Shown: in pieces, positions 1 through 12,636 of the stretch
Numbering within the stretch: the stretch's first letter is position 1
Layout of the letters: the number at the start of each line of letters is the position of its first letter
Origin: Pictodentalium vernedei
Taxonomy: Eukaryota > Mollusca > Scaphopoda > Dentaliida > Dentaliidae
Length of the DNA: 64,000 nt
Direction: 5' to 3'
Assembly (NCBI GenBank): GCA_031216915.1
Contig: CM062296.1
Location: 62,485,084-62,549,083 of the forward strand
Notes under the pieces: generated by a model
The model's database searches: none
What the model was told of the DNA's origin: nothing
Seen by the model: the letters and a program-made list of their open reading frames with translations, nothing else
Position numbers and translations under genes: made by a program

Positions 1-2119
1 CGTCAGGATAATTAAAGTCTCAAAGGGTTAAATCACAGAAGGAAATTTATTACACACCCGTAACTGTATTTGTTACGATCACATGGATTTTAGGGGCATG
101 CGGTAATTTTACCCAGAAAGCTCTAGTGCAATCCGATAAAAAGTACCCTTCGCGTGCACAAGTTCTCTCGTTAGACTGGTTCTTATAGTCTGCAGCGTTC
201 AGTGGAATATAACCAATGAGAACCATTCGCTATAATTATCTGTCGGAATTACCGATTCTCATTACAAAATGTTTGATGCACAACCATGCTAAAAACTGTT
301 GAAAGTCATGAAAGACGCATGATCTCTGCCAAGAAATTGAACAGTGAAACTCAACCTTTGCTTTCGTTATTGAAAATCGAGGAAAACTGAATTAATTTTA
401 GTGCAAAACAGTCCAACTGGGTTCGATATTGCAGCCAGCCACTAGCACAGTTCTAAAAAAACTTTGTTACAATGTTGCCCTCACCATTGCGTGCTGCCGA
501 CGAGTCGATAGGCCTACGAGGTCTACTGTGTAATCCTATTTGATTCACACTTCGGCAATGAAGCAGCACGTTCAGACGGCGACACTCCAACAGCGTCTGA
601 AGATGTTTGACAACTAGTACATGCAGTTACTAATTAACTATCTCCAATTCCACCCTTACTAGATGACCCCCCCCCCCTCCACCCGCTAGCCGAATAAAGA
701 AAATAAATTCGGAAGAATGAAAAGCCTGGTTTTATAAGAAAAACTCGGTATTTTACATTTGGGGAACCAATGTTTTTACGTGCTAGTGGGTGTTGGGGCA
801 ACAGGTTTGTTTTATTTTTTTTGTGGGGGCAGGGGGGAAGGGCTTTTTAGGGGGATATAGTATTGCCAAAATATGACTTTCTGGAGTTTGTACTGGGGAA
901 ATTTAAAAATGTTACCAGCTACCCACTACAGAAATTCTGAAAAGTCTCGAGTGAATGAGACCATGAAGAGGGGAGGGGTGGTAAATGCATGTGGTCTGAT
1001 GAATGCAATATATTGTCAGTTTTATGAGATGACTTCCATGAAATTCAAAAATAATTATTAGAATATTTAAAACAGACAATATGACAATATTTTCCAGACA
1101 CAGATTGATGTGTATTTTTAAATGACTAATTTAGGGTTGTTGCTAGTATTTCTGTTTTATACAAGGATATTTATTATTTTGCTTTAATTCTCAGCAACAA
1201 AACTTAAATCGAATGCCACCTATGTGACTTAGCTACATGGGTGTATGAGATGGGGAGGGGGTTGAGGCACTCTCACCTCCTTCATCAATAAGCAGTTAAT
1301 TTTGCAGTTTTCATTGAAAGGGACTGTTTTTTCAGAACAGATTGTTCAGAGGGAGGGGGTATTTTTATAATTTTGGCAAATATCAGGGCAGTGGAAAGAG
1401 CATTTTCATAGGCAAATTCGAGGCAAGGGCCTGCATATTGATTTTGAAAGAAAAGTTCAGGGCAGTTTGATTGGTCAGCCCCCATCCCCAAGAAAATGTT
1501 CTCCAAAAACCTATCATTTTAGCCACTTTCTATCAGTCCTCTTTAAAACTACTTACTGAATGCAAATTCAGAATTCATACCAAATTCCAAATTTAACACT
1601 GACAAGATATTGGAACAGACACATAAAAAATTATTTTGTTTTGAACCAGATACCAAGAAAAAAATATTGACAGAATCGTTCAGATAACTAACTGGTGAAG
1701 TATAGTACTACTAGTACAAAATAATGTAACCATTAATCAATCTTTGAAAGTACTATCAACCAAAATATGTTGGAGCCTATTTCTAAAACCTACATTGTTC
1801 AGATCTCTGCCCAGTTAATTGTCTATGTAAGACGAGCCGAGCCCTGGGATGTGGGAGGTGCAGTGTAGCCGTCTCCCGGAGACTATCTTGTTAGCAGCAC
1901 CAAATAAACTGTACAAGGCCCACTAGAAGAATTCATTAATAGTAAAACTTCATTTTGCCACTTTTAGCTATTGTAAGCTTGGGGAGAGCTAATCCCTCCC
2001 CTAGGCCATGCGAGGGAAGCGATTCTTAGACCTTCTGTATTTTTCAAAATGCCAGGCCTGGACAATACTCGTCTTTTGGGAGTTGTAGCTAAGAAACGCA
2101 CCTTTGCGACGATTAGCTA
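1..2119. other. No gene seen
   Basis: AT-rich sequence with a C run near 667-680 and G-rich patches near 780-850. The short open readings show no domain. If the receptor gene continues downstream of 3441 on the minus strand, this should be intron or its next exons, but no seven-helix exon is visible. Confidence 0.5.
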
Positions 2120-2810
2120 CAGTTGAAACCAGAATTCCTGTCACATTTAGGGCAGAAAGTGCTCGTTATTTAATTTGCTCCTTACCTCCGAAGAATGAAG
2201 TAGACGAAAATACACAAGAGCGTTTGCGCTGTGCAATAAAAAAAAATATAATGCGCTATTAGTGAGGTCGGTATTGAAATCATGAACTAACCCGATCAAA
2301 CAGAATGAAAATATTTAGACCACAGTATGTGAGGGGTGGATTACTACAAAATCGCTCTTGGGTAGATTTTTCATTTAGTATTATTTACAATGTCAGAGGA
2401 CAAAACACAAGAAGTACTTGCATACCTTCATCACATGGAACCGGGCTGTCCATGTCATAAAAGCTTGCAAGTTTTCGTGTGCTTTATGAACAATTATAAC
2501 TACTTTTTTGAGTGGGGAATATATGGCGCTGCGATTATGTAATAATCCCCTTTCTTCACCCTGTATGTGCAGTCGAATTTTGATATATATTTACGTCATT
2601 ACATGTGTATGTATCCAAGAAGAGGTCAGGAATGATATTAATGATATCTGTTTATTGGTCTAGAATTGTACAAAGTTAGGCAAGCTGTTTTTCTACAGGA
2701 ATTGATTGACGCCAATCGTGCAGTTTGATGGGGACAAAGGAGCAATTATTCAGCACGCTAGTATATTACAATAGTGCGCAATACACTCACAATACTTGTA
2801 GTTTCAACTG
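2120..2810. mobile_element. Family C element, copy 1 (TA-flanked, 691 bp)
   Basis: Begins CAGTTGAAACCAGAA after TA and ends TTTCAACTG before TA, matching a Tc1/mariner-style TA target. The body shares blocks with the other C copies: a GCGCTATTAG/GAGGTCGGTA block, a GGACAAAACACAAGAA block, a weak central hairpin around CATCACATGGA, and a GTATGTGCAGTCGAATTT block. Non-coding. Confidence 0.6.
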
Positions 2811-2833
2811 TATACGTCGTGTCGCATTGTACT

Positions 2834-3375
2834 TAGGGCTGTCACGATTAATCGATTAATCGATTGTTGATCGGTCACGGCGAAATCGATTAGTATTTTT
2901 CGTTGTCGAATAATCGGTAAATTATATCCCGTTTTAGACGTTTAATAATTAAAAGAAAATATCCTGAAAAAAACTATTGTTTCTAAAGGTAAAGAATTAA
3001 GAACATCGATGTTAAACCCAAGAAGCTATTGGAAGCATTTGTCTTTCAGGTACATTCATCAAAGCTTTGATGTTCTGAACTTTTGAACCGTCAGTGTAAT
3101 AATCAAGACCGGTTGGCAGTTGCAAAGTTCGCAACTGCCGACCGGTCTTGATTATTACACTGATGGTTCAAAAGTTCAGAACATCAAAGCTTTGAATGTA
3201 ACTGAAAGAGGATCGTCTTCGTTGTTTACTTGAGGTAGGTCAGCTGACTTCAACTTTATTTTTATCGACTTCAAAGAGAAGGAGATGGGGGGTCATCTAG
3301 GTATGATCGATCGATTATCATCGATTATTTTCGACGATTAATCGATTCCTAAATTAAAAAATCGTGACAGCCCTA
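2834..3375. mobile_element. Family F hAT-type MITE, copy 1 (intronic)
   Basis: Ends are inverted repeats beginning TAGGGCTGTCACGATTAATC. An 8-bp target duplication flanks it (attgtact at 2826-2833, attatact at 3376-3383; 7 of 8 match), which is diagnostic of the hAT superfamily. The whole 542 bp folds on itself, with a central hairpin built on GACCGGT and TTCAAAAGTTCAGAACATC. It lies in the intron after the receptor exon. No coding capacity. Confidence 0.8.
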
Positions 3376-3440
3376 ATTATACTTCCCCCAAAAGGAGTCA
3401 AGTTAAATAATACTGTCCTGTATATCATTACTGTACTTAC

Positions 3441-4677
3441 GTGCTTATCGTTTCTGAAGACATCTTGCGGACAATAATAGGACTTTATTTCTCTCTGCTG
3501 TGACTGAAAGTCCATAATCGTTTTGAATGGTAATTCTTTCTGTTGATTCTGACTGTTCTCCTCGAGGAAACAAGGTGATGACATGTTGAATTTAAATCCA
3601 TCGCACATGGCACAGAATATATTTTTGTATATTTTGGTTTCCCGGTTCTGTGATTTTACCAGAGCGTAATTTGTAAATCCCATTTCACATAACTTTCGGA
3701 TTTGAAAGTCCGAAGTATTTGAATTGCATGATGTGATAGGATGGCGAATAATATCACAAACACGTGGTTCATACCACTTGGGTGGAATTCTATTGATTAA
3801 ACAGTTATTATTCCGCGCTACGCTTAGAACATCTGATTTGGTAACTTCCGTAATTCTCCAGAAATCAACACACGACATTTCTACCATCCACGTTACAGAT
3901 TCATTGACACCATTGCATGCCGCGCAGTGTGTATTCGTGTACGTTTGGTTTGTAGAGGGATCGATGACGTATAAATATCCGTCCAGGGAATCGGAATTCG
4001 GATCTTCACATCTCTGTCTAATTTCGGAGTCATTGTAATTTGTTGGACAAGTGTGGACGACCCAAAATCCTCTAGAAAATTTACTAAACGGTTTTTGAAT
4101 ATCAAACTCTTTACATTTAAATGAAAATGAAACTCTACCAGTCACGCGGATATCTGGACAACAGTCTCTGTACATCTTACACTTTTCGTCGCAGTGACAA
4201 ATAGAACATGTTGGATATAAACACGGTTTTCTTTCATGATGTCGTTGATCGTGGTCCGATAGAACCATAGTTGTATTACACAACATTGACCCGTGACAGT
4301 TGTCGTAATTGAACAAAGCTGGATGGGAACTGAAACTCACATCAAAGGATTTCACATTGATTGATTTGTTTAAGAGCGTCTGTTTTGTGTTCTCATACTG
4401 CCGTATGTCTTGCTGTTTTCTAACTGCTTGTTTTGTGGTGCTTTCATCTTGCAACTTTATTTTTTCCCAATAAGCCTCCCTGTCGTCACCATTTCTTGTA
4501 AAATATTCTAAACGTGAAGAGTGGTGATATTTTGTGTTTTTTCCATTATTTTCCACAGTCGTGTTGTTAAAATTATCGATCTTGTTTCTAATTTGTTGAG
4601 TAAGATGTACCTGGAGTACCAGACCCCAAATGATAATCAGTAAAACTGTACACATTATTGTGAGCATTTGAACAAAC
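3441..4677 (-). CDS. Internal or first coding exon: somatomedin-B receptor ectodomain (GPCR-like)
   Basis: Open reading of 409 codons from ATG at 4667 down to 3441. An acceptor (pyrimidine-rich, ending CAG at 4680-4678) lies just upstream and a strong donor (GTAAGT, 3440-3435) ends the exon in phase 0. The frame also stays open for the three codons above the ATG, so an upstream coding exon is possible. Residues 1-20 form a hydrophobic signal or anchor segment. Residues 124-171 carry a somatomedin-B-like Cys cluster (CHCDEKCKMYRDCCPD at 157-172). Two modules follow, each ending in C-A-x-C-(N/D)-G (CAACNG at 248-253, CAMCDG at 352-357). Several N-glycosylation sequons are present. Somatomedin-B domains mediate extracellular protein contacts. 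This architecture is familiar from expanded receptor families in molluscs, where a seven-helix exon usually follows. No such exon is visible in the 3.4 kb downstream, so the receptor assignment is inference; the extracellular domain call is firm. The intron holds a hAT MITE 58 bp from the donor. Confidence 0.82.
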
Positions 4678-5584
4678 CTGTAAAAATTAATAAAATTTCA
4701 AAAATGGCATACTCAATATTTTCAAGCAAATGCACGACAAAACTTTATTAACCAACGCCATCAGCTCAAGACTTTTGCATCTACACTTCTTGAATATGTG
4801 CAAAATAGCTTTTGCTTGAAAACTATAGCTTAAGAAACACCAATGAAAGGAGTTCAAAAAGCACGTTCCAAGGAAGGGTCAAAGGTCTTTGACGCAAAAA
4901 TTAAAATAAAATGAATGGAGAGTTTTTTAATGGAGCTAATCGGGTTTTTTGTCCTTGCTGTTGGTAAAGAGCTAAACTGCGACAACGAATCAGTATGTTT
5001 TCTCGCAGTTCAGAGTATAGCGAGAAAATAATGTGTTATGGGTCTGATAATTTTGGTAGGGTTAAAATATGCGGATGGTTTGTTCCTAGTCCGGGTGGTG
5101 AGTAGATCACAAAACGAGATAATCTTCCTGGTTACTTTAGTGACGGTTAAGTGTGTGAATGACCAGCTGCGCAGTCATTCTAGCAATCATCACTGAAATA
5201 GTTAGACTGCAGTTAAAAGCAGTAATAATCGAAGAATGCCTTATTTTCTGATGGAGGTCGCCATCTGGTGCTCTGAAATCAATCTTACGTACGTCGACTG
5301 CAAGTTTCCAGAGTTTTTTGCAACAGCTTTTATCCCAGTTTTTTCCTGGGTGGTACCAATTAGTGATGATGGGCCATGTCATGTTGTCAAGGTATTTTTA
5401 GATATTTTTTTATGAATAGACAACAAATATCAAAAATTGAACTGTGTCAATGGATTTGAAATCATTACCAGGTGTTCATACATCTAGCTACGAAATATCC
5501 TTTGTTGTATTTGATATGATGTAATAATTAATATATGAAACAATTGTGTAAATAAACGTCAAGCATGTATAACTGTAACTGTTT
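4678..5584. other. Upstream intron or 5' flank of the receptor gene
   Basis: Begins with the acceptor for the receptor exon (minus strand). No second exon or promoter could be recognised. Confidence 0.4.
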
Positions 5585-6156
5585 CTAGTGTGCATACGGC
5601 AAGTTGCAAGATTGAGTTTTATATATGCTGCCGGTAGTGAAATCACAAACTGCATCGATGAAACAGAAAGAAAAAATGAGACTACAGTATCTGAAGTGTG
5701 GAATACTGCTAAATCGGGATTAATTGTGCACTGAGAAATTATTTACAATTTCTGAGGACAAAACATACGAAGCACTTGCACACCGACAGTGGTCCATGGG
5801 ATGAACGTTTCTTGTGTAGTTATAAAAACAATTATAAATGCTTTTCGAGTGGAGAATATATGACCCTTCGATTACGTAGCAATCCCGTCTATCCATTCTG
5901 TATATGTAGTCGAATTTTAATACCTATTCACATCATTACATATTTCTGTATCTCCGTAGAGGTTAGGAATGAAGTTAATGACCTTTGTTTACTAGTATAG
6001 AATTTTTGAGCATATTGTTTTTCCTATAGTAATTGAGTTGCGCTATTAGGGCAGTTTGAATCTGAGTTTGGCAGGGACAAAAGATACGCTAACTCAACTC
6101 TCTGTTACTTGAACATTGTACACAATACAGTGACGACAGGACTCCTAGCCACAACT
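5585..6156. mobile_element. Family C element, copy 2 (diverged)
   Basis: Shares the C blocks: tatttacaatttctgagg, acaaaacat-cgaagcacttgca, gtagtcgaattttaat, and a right end (gacaggactcctag, then caactatag) resembling the C terminus. The left boundary is eroded. Non-coding. Confidence 0.5.
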
Positions 6157-6290
6157 ATAGTAATACTGTTATCTTATTACTTGATGGAAACACAACTTTT
6201 TAACAATTAATCACGTGATAGAATTACAACTGTGGTATATATTTTTTTTCTTTCAAATCTCCACACACACACTCATTTATACAATTTATG

Positions 6291-6542
6291 TTAACCCTTT
6301 ATCTTAGATGAAAAAATACGACACTTGCAAATAAAATTCTTGAATAACTCCTTTTTTTCATTTTTGGGGTCAAAAACAAAGCTTATGGCACCTCATTGAA
6401 ACGAGCTCAACGAGCTCGTTCCAATGAGGGGGTCATAAGATAAGTTTTTGAGATAAAAAAGGAAAAAGAAATAATGAAATTGAATGATGACTTTTGTGAA
6501 CAGTGCTGTTCGGTTTTGACCGTTACGTTGGGTAAATGGTTA
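6291..6542. mobile_element. Family A hairpin MITE (TTAA-flanked)
   Basis: Flanked by TTAA, with ends CCCTTTAtcttag and ttgggtaaatgg. The core is a hairpin around acgagctcaacgagctcgt. TTAA target and CCC ends suggest mobilisation by a piggyBac-like transposase; that is inference. Confidence 0.65.
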
Positions 6543-7113
6543 AAAGGGATCGTGGCGGGAAACATAGCGTAAATGGATACTTTTGACGCCATGTTCACGA
6601 AACTTCCATCTTGTTGATAACCTCATATTAATGGAAAGCTCAATGGGCGTGTTAATTATCCTTTCGTCTCCAACTTGTAAATTTTCTTCTTCGTTTAATG
6701 ACTTGAGCGATGAAAGTGTGCCTGAATAAATGTTTTTCTTCAGTCAGTGATACATGCTTCATCGCGAAGAATTAGATATAACTTACTCGGCTAAAACAAT
6801 CGCGGCAGCTTTGATAAATCCGTTACAGTATTATAAACAAATTATTACAGCAATCTCTCAATCTGCTTTGACATGTCTCGTCTCCTTCAGTTTTATATAT
6901 TCATTTTGGATATAATAAACACATGCTTATGAATCTGGTCTGTCACGTTACGCCTCTTTAATCTTAAATATCAATTGTGATAAAACACAAAAATTATTAG
7001 AGCAGTCTATGTGTATAATTTGTTATGCCCCCCTTAGATATAACGGAGCTCCTATCGTCTACCATACAAAATACAGTGACCTGGATCAGTTGATTGTTGT
7101 AATGACCTGTATA

Positions 7114-7740
7114 TAGTTGAAACCAGAAGTTCTGTCACAATTAGCGCAGTTAATGCTCCCCCTACTGAGGAAGAATGAAGTAGCCTGAAAAACAAGCGAG
7201 CGGTTGCGCTGTACAGCACAAAGTATAATGCGCTATAGGGGAGTTCGGCAGTGACATCTAGCACTAAAACCGATCACACAGAAAGGAAATATTGAGAATA
7301 CAGTATTTGGAGGGTGGTGTACTATCAAGTCGCCGTGGGATAAATATTTCACTTAGTAATTATTTACAACCTCTGAGGGCAAAGCACAAGAAACACTTTC
7401 AAACTTTCTTTGCCCCCGGTGGTCCATGTGATGGCAGTGTGCAAGTGGGAAATATATGGTGCTGCGATTAAGTAATAATGCACTTTCTTCATTCTGTATG
7501 TGCAGTCGAACTTTAATATGTATTTACTCCATTACATGTACATAGTTTTCAGTAGAGCATAGAAATGATGTCAATGACCTCTATTTACAATTATAGAATT
7601 GTATAGAGTTGGTCACACTGTTTCTTCTACAGGACCCCTATCGACAAAGGTGTGCGGAACCATGTCATTACTTTGCTCGTCTCCTTCATCTGAGTGCGTG
7701 CAATAAACAACACGTATGGCTGTCAAGAACTGTTTCGGTG
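7114..7740. mobile_element. Family C element, copy 3
   Basis: Starts AGTTGAAACCAGAAGTTCTG after TAT and carries the C blocks in order (gcgctatagg, tatttacaacctctgagggc, tgcagtcgaactttaata). The right boundary is uncertain. Non-coding. Confidence 0.5.
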
Positions 7741-8836
7741 CAGAAATGATATTAGATTAACTTGTTCAATAACATTTTAGAAGATATGGCGTGATGAAAT
7801 TTACCATCGATCAAGGAAATGGCTTCTTTCCATATTATCAGTACAAAACTTTAGAATGCATGGACTATTTCAGTTGCATATGCCGAGGAACGTCTGAACT
7901 TGTTTCCCCAAAAAATTCGTTAGATTCCATGCTCTTTTAGTGGTTACCGCATCCTTCTGTTTTATTTGGCTGTTTGGATGCTAGTTATTAGTTACTCCAG
8001 AACAGTCTGTATCTTTAAATAATCAGTTCCCGTCTACGTTCTATCCAAGACGTTTACTTCCTTAGGGGGGTCTAGAAAAGTAAATGTTTATTGTTGTTGT
8101 TATATAATTAAACCATTTCTGTCCATATATGTTCAGGCAAAATTATTGGCTAAAGTATTGTTTTATTTTCATAAAGCAATGAACCGAAAAAACGCATTTA
8201 GGCCCGCCTTAAACCACACGCCCCCAGTGTCTGTCATAAAAACCAAGTTGCATATAGTGAATGGAAAGGAACCACTGCACGCTCATGTTCTTTCAAAATT
8301 AAAAGTAATTAATACTTATTCATCAAGAAAGATAACTTACAAAATAAAATTTAATACTCATCATGCTTTTTATTCCAAGTTCAATTTGTTTATATGCAAT
8401 AGATGACCGTCTGCCTTCATCGTTTTACCCAAATGAAACTTAAACAATGGCCGGTCATAATAATCTACACATGAAACTGACACGGACAAAACATTCCAAT
8501 TTCCAAATTACCTGAACGAAGTCTTTCTGAGTCTATGTTCAAATAACTTCATGTCATCTGGCATTCCTTTTAAGTTACGCAATTCTTTGGTCAATAAAAT
8601 GTTTAATGACAAAAATATGTTTCAGTGAAATGTATCGTTATTTCAAACAGAATCTTAGAAAACAATGCCCGTTTTATTCAGTTATCACTAGGAAACATGG
8701 AGCGACCTGGTTTTCTAGATTTCTTGCACGTGCAACGGGTGATGTTTGGAATGAACTGTTATTTAAATTACAAATTAGTTTACGATTTGAACTAAGATGG
8801 AGTGACCTCGACTTGTATCTGGTTTATTGATCATTT
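7741..8836. other. No gene seen
   Basis: AT-rich with short unconvincing readings; no repeat family recognised. Confidence 0.4.
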
Positions 8837-8993
8837 GTCCAGTGACGTCGTGGAGTACACGGGAGGTTTGTTTACTAAAATTACTAATATTATTATCGTT
8901 AAAAGTTAACTTGTTCATTTCATGCTGTGGATTTCGGCTGCGGGTGGGGTCTTATAGGAACATTTCTGTTATTGTGATAAATTGACGGTAACA
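8837..8993 (+). repeat. Family J dispersed repeat, copy 1
   Basis: gtccagtgacgtcgtggagt, cacgggaggtttgtttacta, attgacggtaac. Parallel to 49232-49383. It lies 100 bp before repeat I copy 1. Confidence 0.55.
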
Positions 8994-9091
8994 TGCTCTT
9001 TTGTTTATGGTATTAGCACTGCTATATCAAAGTAGTCCAATTAATAACACTGAAGCAGTGGGGACCAGGAAGACTAACAGTCCGAATACAT

Positions 9092-10451
9092 ACAGATTAT
9101 CACCACAGTGTGTGTCTCCGGGAATTCAGATCAAGTCGAGTTGTAGGAACAGAATAGTATTTCGACGACCCCGTTAGGGCGAGTCGAAATACGATTCTGT
9201 GCCTACAACGAGACTTGATCTGAATTTCCGGAGACACACCCTGTGGTGATGATAAATTTATTTCACAATATTGACCACAAAATGTGTTATAAAACTATTT
9301 TAAGAGGACCTTTTTTTATTTGCCTTATCGATGGAAAGACGCAAAATGAAAAATAGAACAGCTTTGCGTGCATTGGTCTCCATATTGAGGACAGTGATGA
9401 CGTTACACATCAGAGAACATTAAGTCACTGGGATTCACTTTACTGAATACTGTCTTGCGAAGTGGAGCAACTGTGTGTTTCGTCAACGAGAATCTGGTTT
9501 GTTTGTTTGTTTTGCAATAATTACTGGTGAATTAAATATCCCTCTTGGTGTAAAGGTTTATTATATTTTAAAATATGATGTTCATCGTTTATTGAGGTGG
9601 ACTTTTCCACATTTCACAGCAAAAGCTAATCCTTTAACTTCAAGAGAGAAGCCTCGACTCGAGCGTTCAGGAAAATCCCAGTAATAGGCTACAAACCAGC
9701 CCAAGATGCCGAAAAGTGCGCATAATTTAACTATTCGTTGAGTTGACTTCCCCAGTGACATTTTAGCATGCCGTGCATTATAAATACATTACCTGGCGTT
9801 TAGTTGGCAGATACAGTGTATCAACTCAACTAATATTGTTTTCTCTGAAGGGAAAAACGCGAAGCGATCGAAAAATGATATTAATGCCGTTGTTTTGGCA
9901 ACAGCAGAATCACGCGCTTGTATCAGGGGCCCTTGATACGGATTCGGAACAAGAACCCAGATCAATTAAAGTTTAGTTGCGTAACAGTGCAAAAACGCCC
10001 CGATTGTGAGATAAACACCTGTGTTGAGAGCACCAACCGCACGTGTGATAATTAATTCAAAAAGAGAAAATGTTTACCTGTACGCACAGAAAGATGATCA
10101 AACATATCGAGGACATCGTTTTTGATAACAGTAGTTAAATGGTAAATAACCAACTCAACAAAATAAATTAAACTAGATTATTATTTTATATAGGCCTATC
10201 AAGTGTTAAACAGCAATACGTAATACCATGACGTTATGATTTTCATTCATAAAAAAAAATCAATCCATAGACAGTTTAAGATTGTCGAGAAAGGGAGGAA
10301 TATTGTTAGATACATTGGTTATTACCTGGACCTCACATCTGGGTCATATGTCATATGTCGACTCGTCCTAATGGACTCGCCGACACATATACGAGGTCTC
10401 GACTTCAAAACACAATCTCGGAAAACCACATGTTGGTAATAACCTATATTT
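9092..10451 (+). repeat. Family I dispersed repeat, copy 1 (1.36 kb)
   Basis: Near-identical to 23385-24768. The left 160 bp is a hairpin (ctccgggaattcagatcaag with its complement, loop near gttagggcgag). The right end is a weaker hairpin (gttattacctggacctcac to ggtaataacc). Outer ends acagattatcaccacag and, reversed, ataggttattaccaac are imperfect inverted repeats. Short open readings inside have no recognisable product. It is flanked on both sides by aggaagactaacagtccgaa, part of a local minisatellite. Confidence 0.7.
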
Positions 10452-10486
10452 GAGATAAATTTTCAGACTAGCAGTTAAGTTAATGA

Positions 10487-10745
10487 CAGGAAGACTAACA
10501 GTCCGAATACATTCCCAGACTAACAATTAAGGAGTGAACAATGCTTTATCGGGGTAGTTCAACAGCTCTAGTTAATAACTTTGAAACAATAGAGATCATA
10601 AAGAACAACACCTGAAAGCATTTACAGACTAACAGCTGCGGAATAACAGTGCTACATCGGGAGAGAACAACTAGGCTAAGTAATCACAGTGGAAGGATAA
10701 GGATCTGAAAGGATAGCACCCTGAGTACATTCCCGGCGATACAGT
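10487..10745 (+). repeat. Degenerate minisatellite, ~110-bp units
   Basis: Units begin cattcccagactaacaa, catttacagactaacag and cattcccggcgatacag. A further unit end lies at 9040-9091 on the other side of repeat I copy 1, so that element was inserted within this array. Confidence 0.5.
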
Positions 10746-11759
10746 CAATGGAGGTATAAACTTTGGGCAAGTGCCACTGAGATCACCAAGGGGTCAGTGA
10801 GTGCATTTTCCAGAATTACTGGAAATCACATTCTGTAACCCGCTAATGCATTCCCGAAGTTCATACATACATTTTTACACGAAAAATAGTCAGCGAATAC
10901 CCATTGCTGATTCCTTTAAAGAACATATTTAATGCTATTTCCAGTTTCTAGAAAATTGTATCTGAATCCTGTGTGAAAATCTTTAAATGCTGTTTACGAA
11001 AACCTATTTTTGAATTCTTTAAATATATTTTAGTCCTGAAATAAGACTCCATAAATTATTTTTCTATATAATTTAGTTCCAATGCTTTCATGATTTTCAC
11101 ACAGACTCGAATTTACTGGTTGCAGTAAATTCTGTTTCTCTAGTTTAAAAAATAATTTGTAAAGAAAAAAAAGTTTGAAGTCCATGTTCAGGCGCAAAAT
11201 AAATTTTATTTTGTGAGAAGGACGAATAATAATTTAAGAAATAATTTTAACCTTTTACCCAACGCACAGGGTATGAACAGTTATTATTTTAATTATTGTT
11301 GGTTTTTAATTTTCTAAAAACAATTAACAAAAGATACGCCTTGGCTCCCTCTCTGTGGCTGACAGTAACCCCAATTGTACCGAAATGCCCTTGAATGTAA
11401 AATAGCTAGAGCCTCATACTTCAATGTTGATCTACGCACACCATTGGCCAACGAAGCGGCCAAAGAATAGGCCGGCGGTAATGTTTTAAAAATCACAACT
11501 TGACAAGTAACATGTATTGTATGATATTCCTGTACATTTCATCGTAATGTTTATTATGCGATATTTATTCCCCTTAAATACGTCTGAGGAAGACTTTTAT
11601 CTACTCATGAGTCTGTCCGAGTCTTTGGGCAAAATCCAACTGGAGTATGCACTGGTGTGTCCTACAGGGGGACGGCTAGACATTTGTGTGTAACATTCCT
11701 TTTCGGGAATGGAATGAAATTGGTCATGATTAAGTTCCATCTCTCACATTCGCAATGTT
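10746..11759. other. No gene seen
   Basis: Starts as a gcattcccg-type minisatellite edge, then AT-rich sequence without recognisable features. Confidence 0.4.
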
Positions 11760-12636
11760 CAGTTGAAACTAGAAGTCGCGTGACTGTAGTGTGCACTATA
11801 TAACCATTTACCCAACGTAACGGCCAACACCGGCCAGCGCTATTCTCAACAATTGCCTCAAAAACATCGGTTATGACCCTTCGTTGGAACGAGCTCGTCG
11901 AGCTCGTTCCAATGAGGGGGCCATAACCTATGTTTTTAAGACAAAAAATGAAGAAAAATGTTAATCGAGATTTTTTTTTTTTGCAAGTGTCATCTGTTTT
12001 TCATTGTAGGAAAAGGATTAAAGTAATAGCGCGCTGTGTAAGAGCACATCTGTCCCTGTCAAATTATCATAACTCAATTCTTGGAGAAGAAAAGCGTACC
12101 GAACTCTGTACATTGCTATTCTTATAGAAAACAGATCTCATTAACATCACTACTAACCTCTTCTAGGATATATGTAATGACGTAAACAAATATTAAAATT
12201 CGACTATATATACAGAATCAAGAGAGTGGATTACAAATTAATCGCAGCGCCATATATTCGCCACTCGAAAAAATATTGACACTTGCAACCTTTCAGCATA
12301 TGGACCCCAGATACAAACCGGTGGTCATATGACGGAAGTTTGCAAGTGGTTGTTGTGTTTGGTCGTCAGAAATTGTGATGACTTACAAAGCGAAAATTTT
12401 ATCCCACAGCGATTTAGTAGTAATCCACACATACTACATACTGTAGTCTCAATATTTTGTTTGTCTGGTCGGTCCAATTTGTGATTTCACTACCGACCTC
12501 GCTAATAGCGCATGCAATTTTGCATTGGGCAGAGCAAACGCTCTTGTGTAGTTCAGACTACATTATTCTTCTTCAGTAAGGAGCGCATTAGCTGACGAGT
12601 TTTTCAGCGTTAATTGTGACATGACTTCTACATGTA
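11760..12636. mobile_element. Family C element, copy 4, interrupted by an A MITE
   Basis: Left end CAGTTGAAACTAGAAGTC. C blocks resume directly after the A MITE that occupies 11801-12021. The central hairpin uses GGTCATATGACGGAAG/CTTTCAGCATATGGACC. The right end (ttgtgacatgacttc) is degraded. The nesting shows that A arrived after C. Non-coding. Confidence 0.55.
11801..12021. mobile_element. Family A hairpin MITE, inside a C element
   Basis: Ends ccatttacccaacgtaacgg and gtaggaaaagg, with hairpin core GGAACGAGCTCGTCGAGCTC. It interrupts C copy 4. One TTAA flank is degraded. Confidence 0.65.

Noticed and set aside
1285-1506. Minus-strand 73-codon reading
   Set aside because: Some protein-like composition, but no motif I can name and no supporting signals.
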